The position numbers and the translations under genes were made by a program. From an uncultured Hymenobacter sp. (GTDB lineage: Bacteria; Bacteroidota; Bacteroidia; Cytophagales; Hymenobacteraceae): DNA of 13,932 bases. The notes under the pieces were generated by a model, which was not told where the DNA came from, did no database searches, and saw only the letters and a list, made by a program, of their open reading frames with translations. The stretch lies in the NCBI GenBank assembly GCA_937871705.1, contig CALMOO010000596.1, positions 1 to 13,932 on the forward strand, written 5' to 3'. Shown one piece after another: positions 13,261 through 13,932 of this stretch (positions are counted from its first letter, which is position 1; each line of letters opens with the position of its first letter).

Positions 13261-13932
13261 ATGAACACACGCATACCTTCCTCCTACCCCCAGAAGGGTT
13301 GGAAATGGTCGCACCTGGTGCCGCTGCTGCTGCTTGCTGGCAGCATGGCTCCGGTTGTGGCCCAGGCACAAGCCCCAGGCACGCACACCGTGACTGGCAA
13401 GATTACGTCCGACAATGGTGAGGCTTTACCGGGCGTGACCATCGTGGTGAAAGGCACCACGACCGGCGTCACGACCGACGTGAACGGCAACTACACTGTG
13501 AGCGTGCCCAACGACAATAGCATCTTAGTTATCAGCTCGGTAGGCTTCACCAAGCAAGAAATTGCCGTGGGTGGCCGCACCAACCTGAGCCAGTCGCTGG
13601 TGCCCGAAAACCAGGCCCTGAACGAGGTACAGGTAGTAGGCTACGGCACCCAGAAGAAAAGCCAGGTGACGGGCGCCATCTCGACGGTAAGCGACGAGCA
13701 GCTGCGCGATGTGCCAGTAGCCAACGTGGGCCAGGCGCTGCAAGGCCGCGCGGCAGGCATCACGGTATCAAGTTCGTCTACTACCCCCGGCCAGGCGCCG
13801 GTTATCCGCATTCGGGGCAACCGCTCGATTTCGGGCTCGAACGACCCGCTGCTGGTGGTGGATGGGGTACCCTATGACGGCAGCCTCAATGACTTGAACC
13901 CCGACGATATTACCTCGCTGGAAGTGCTGAAG
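13261..13932 (+). CDS. SusC/RagA-family TonB-dependent receptor, 5' part
   Basis: The frame is open to the window edge; 224 residues are visible of a protein usually near 1000. A basic N-terminus and hydrophobic core (about 18-36) form the signal peptide. A carboxypeptidase-regulatory-like domain follows (VTGKITSDNGEALPGVTIVV, about 44-63, to SQSLVPE), then the TonB box region NEVQVVGYGTQ (about 121-131). The plug domain begins after it (GAISTVSDEQLRDVPVANVG, LQGRAAGITV, IRIRGNRSI, PLLVVDGVPYDG). Such receptors import oligosaccharides across the outer membrane with a SusD lipoprotein, whose gene would be expected just beyond the window. Its position after the GH67 operon suggests glucuronoxylan-derived oligosaccharides as cargo (inference). 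Confidence 0.95.
   Translation, partial: MNTRIPSSYPQKGWKWSHLVPLLLLAGSMAPVVAQAQAPGTHTVTGKITSDNGEALPGVTIVVKGTTTGVTTDVNGNYTVSVPNDNSILVISSVGFTKQEIAVGGRTNLSQSLVPENQALNEVQVVGYGTQKKSQVTGAISTVSDEQLRDVPVANVGQALQGRAAGITVSSSSTTPGQAPVIRIRGNRSISGSNDPLLVVDGVPYDGSLNDLNPDDITSLEVLK

Noticed and set aside
1463..13798. GGGTAGGG copies as FtsK-orienting (KOPS) sites
   Set aside because: Four copies point each way, whereas KOPS sites are strongly strand-biased on one chromosome arm. I keep only the enrichment itself as a finding.

Overview
The window looks like chromosomal DNA of a high-GC member of the Bacteroidota, most likely close to Hymenobacter. This placement is inferred. It rests on a SusC/RagA-type receptor, Bacteroidota-style -7 elements (TAnnTTTG), start codons without Shine-Dalgarno sequences, and a 1180-residue outer-membrane protein of a type known from this phylum. 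Ten genes are well supported, including one partial gene at each edge, and one further small ORF is doubtful. I saw no tRNA, rRNA, CRISPR array or insertion sequence.

Left part (2-2894): the 3' end of a LamB/YcsF (PxpA, 5-oxoprolinase subunit A) gene overlaps by one base the start of an NRAMP-fold membrane protein of the YcsG type. Together they look like a 5-oxoproline (pyroglutamate) uptake and hydrolysis operon. Facing it on the minus strand are a single-domain GAF protein and a small STAS-like cytoplasmic protein, each probably transcribed alone.

Middle part (2993-7303): a very long minus-strand gene encodes an envelope protein with three parts. These are an N-terminal metallophosphoesterase fold that has lost almost all of its metal ligands, a middle region with kinase-like motifs (an RSVEKN lysine, DWDRH, PRDRD), and a C-terminal BamA/TamA-like beta barrel. 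Upstream lie a doubtful small secreted ORF that contains a long hairpin, and an 88-residue conserved-looking small protein. The latter ends in a perfect 18-bp-stem bidirectional terminator.

Right part (7336-13932): a hexuronate/glucuronoxylan utilisation locus. A divergent LacI-family regulator with an unusual N-terminal transposase-like zinc ribbon is separated from uxuA by about 300 bp containing a 38-bp inverted repeat, the presumed operator. Then come, all on the plus strand, mannonate dehydratase (uxuA), a secreted GH67 alpha-glucuronidase, a short-chain dehydrogenase that probably serves as fructuronate reductase in place of UxuB, and the start of a SusC-type TonB-dependent receptor. 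The model is that the receptor imports glucuronoxylan oligosaccharides, GH67 releases (methyl)glucuronate, and the cytoplasmic enzymes convert fructuronate via mannonate to 2-keto-3-deoxygluconate, under control of the LacI protein.

The observations most worth a second look are the zinc-ribbon/LacI fusion with its operator, the degenerate phosphoesterase joined to a kinase-like region and a barrel, a strongly over-represented octamer GGGGGTAG (16 copies), and a shared 9-mer TTCCCACCC just before three start codons.
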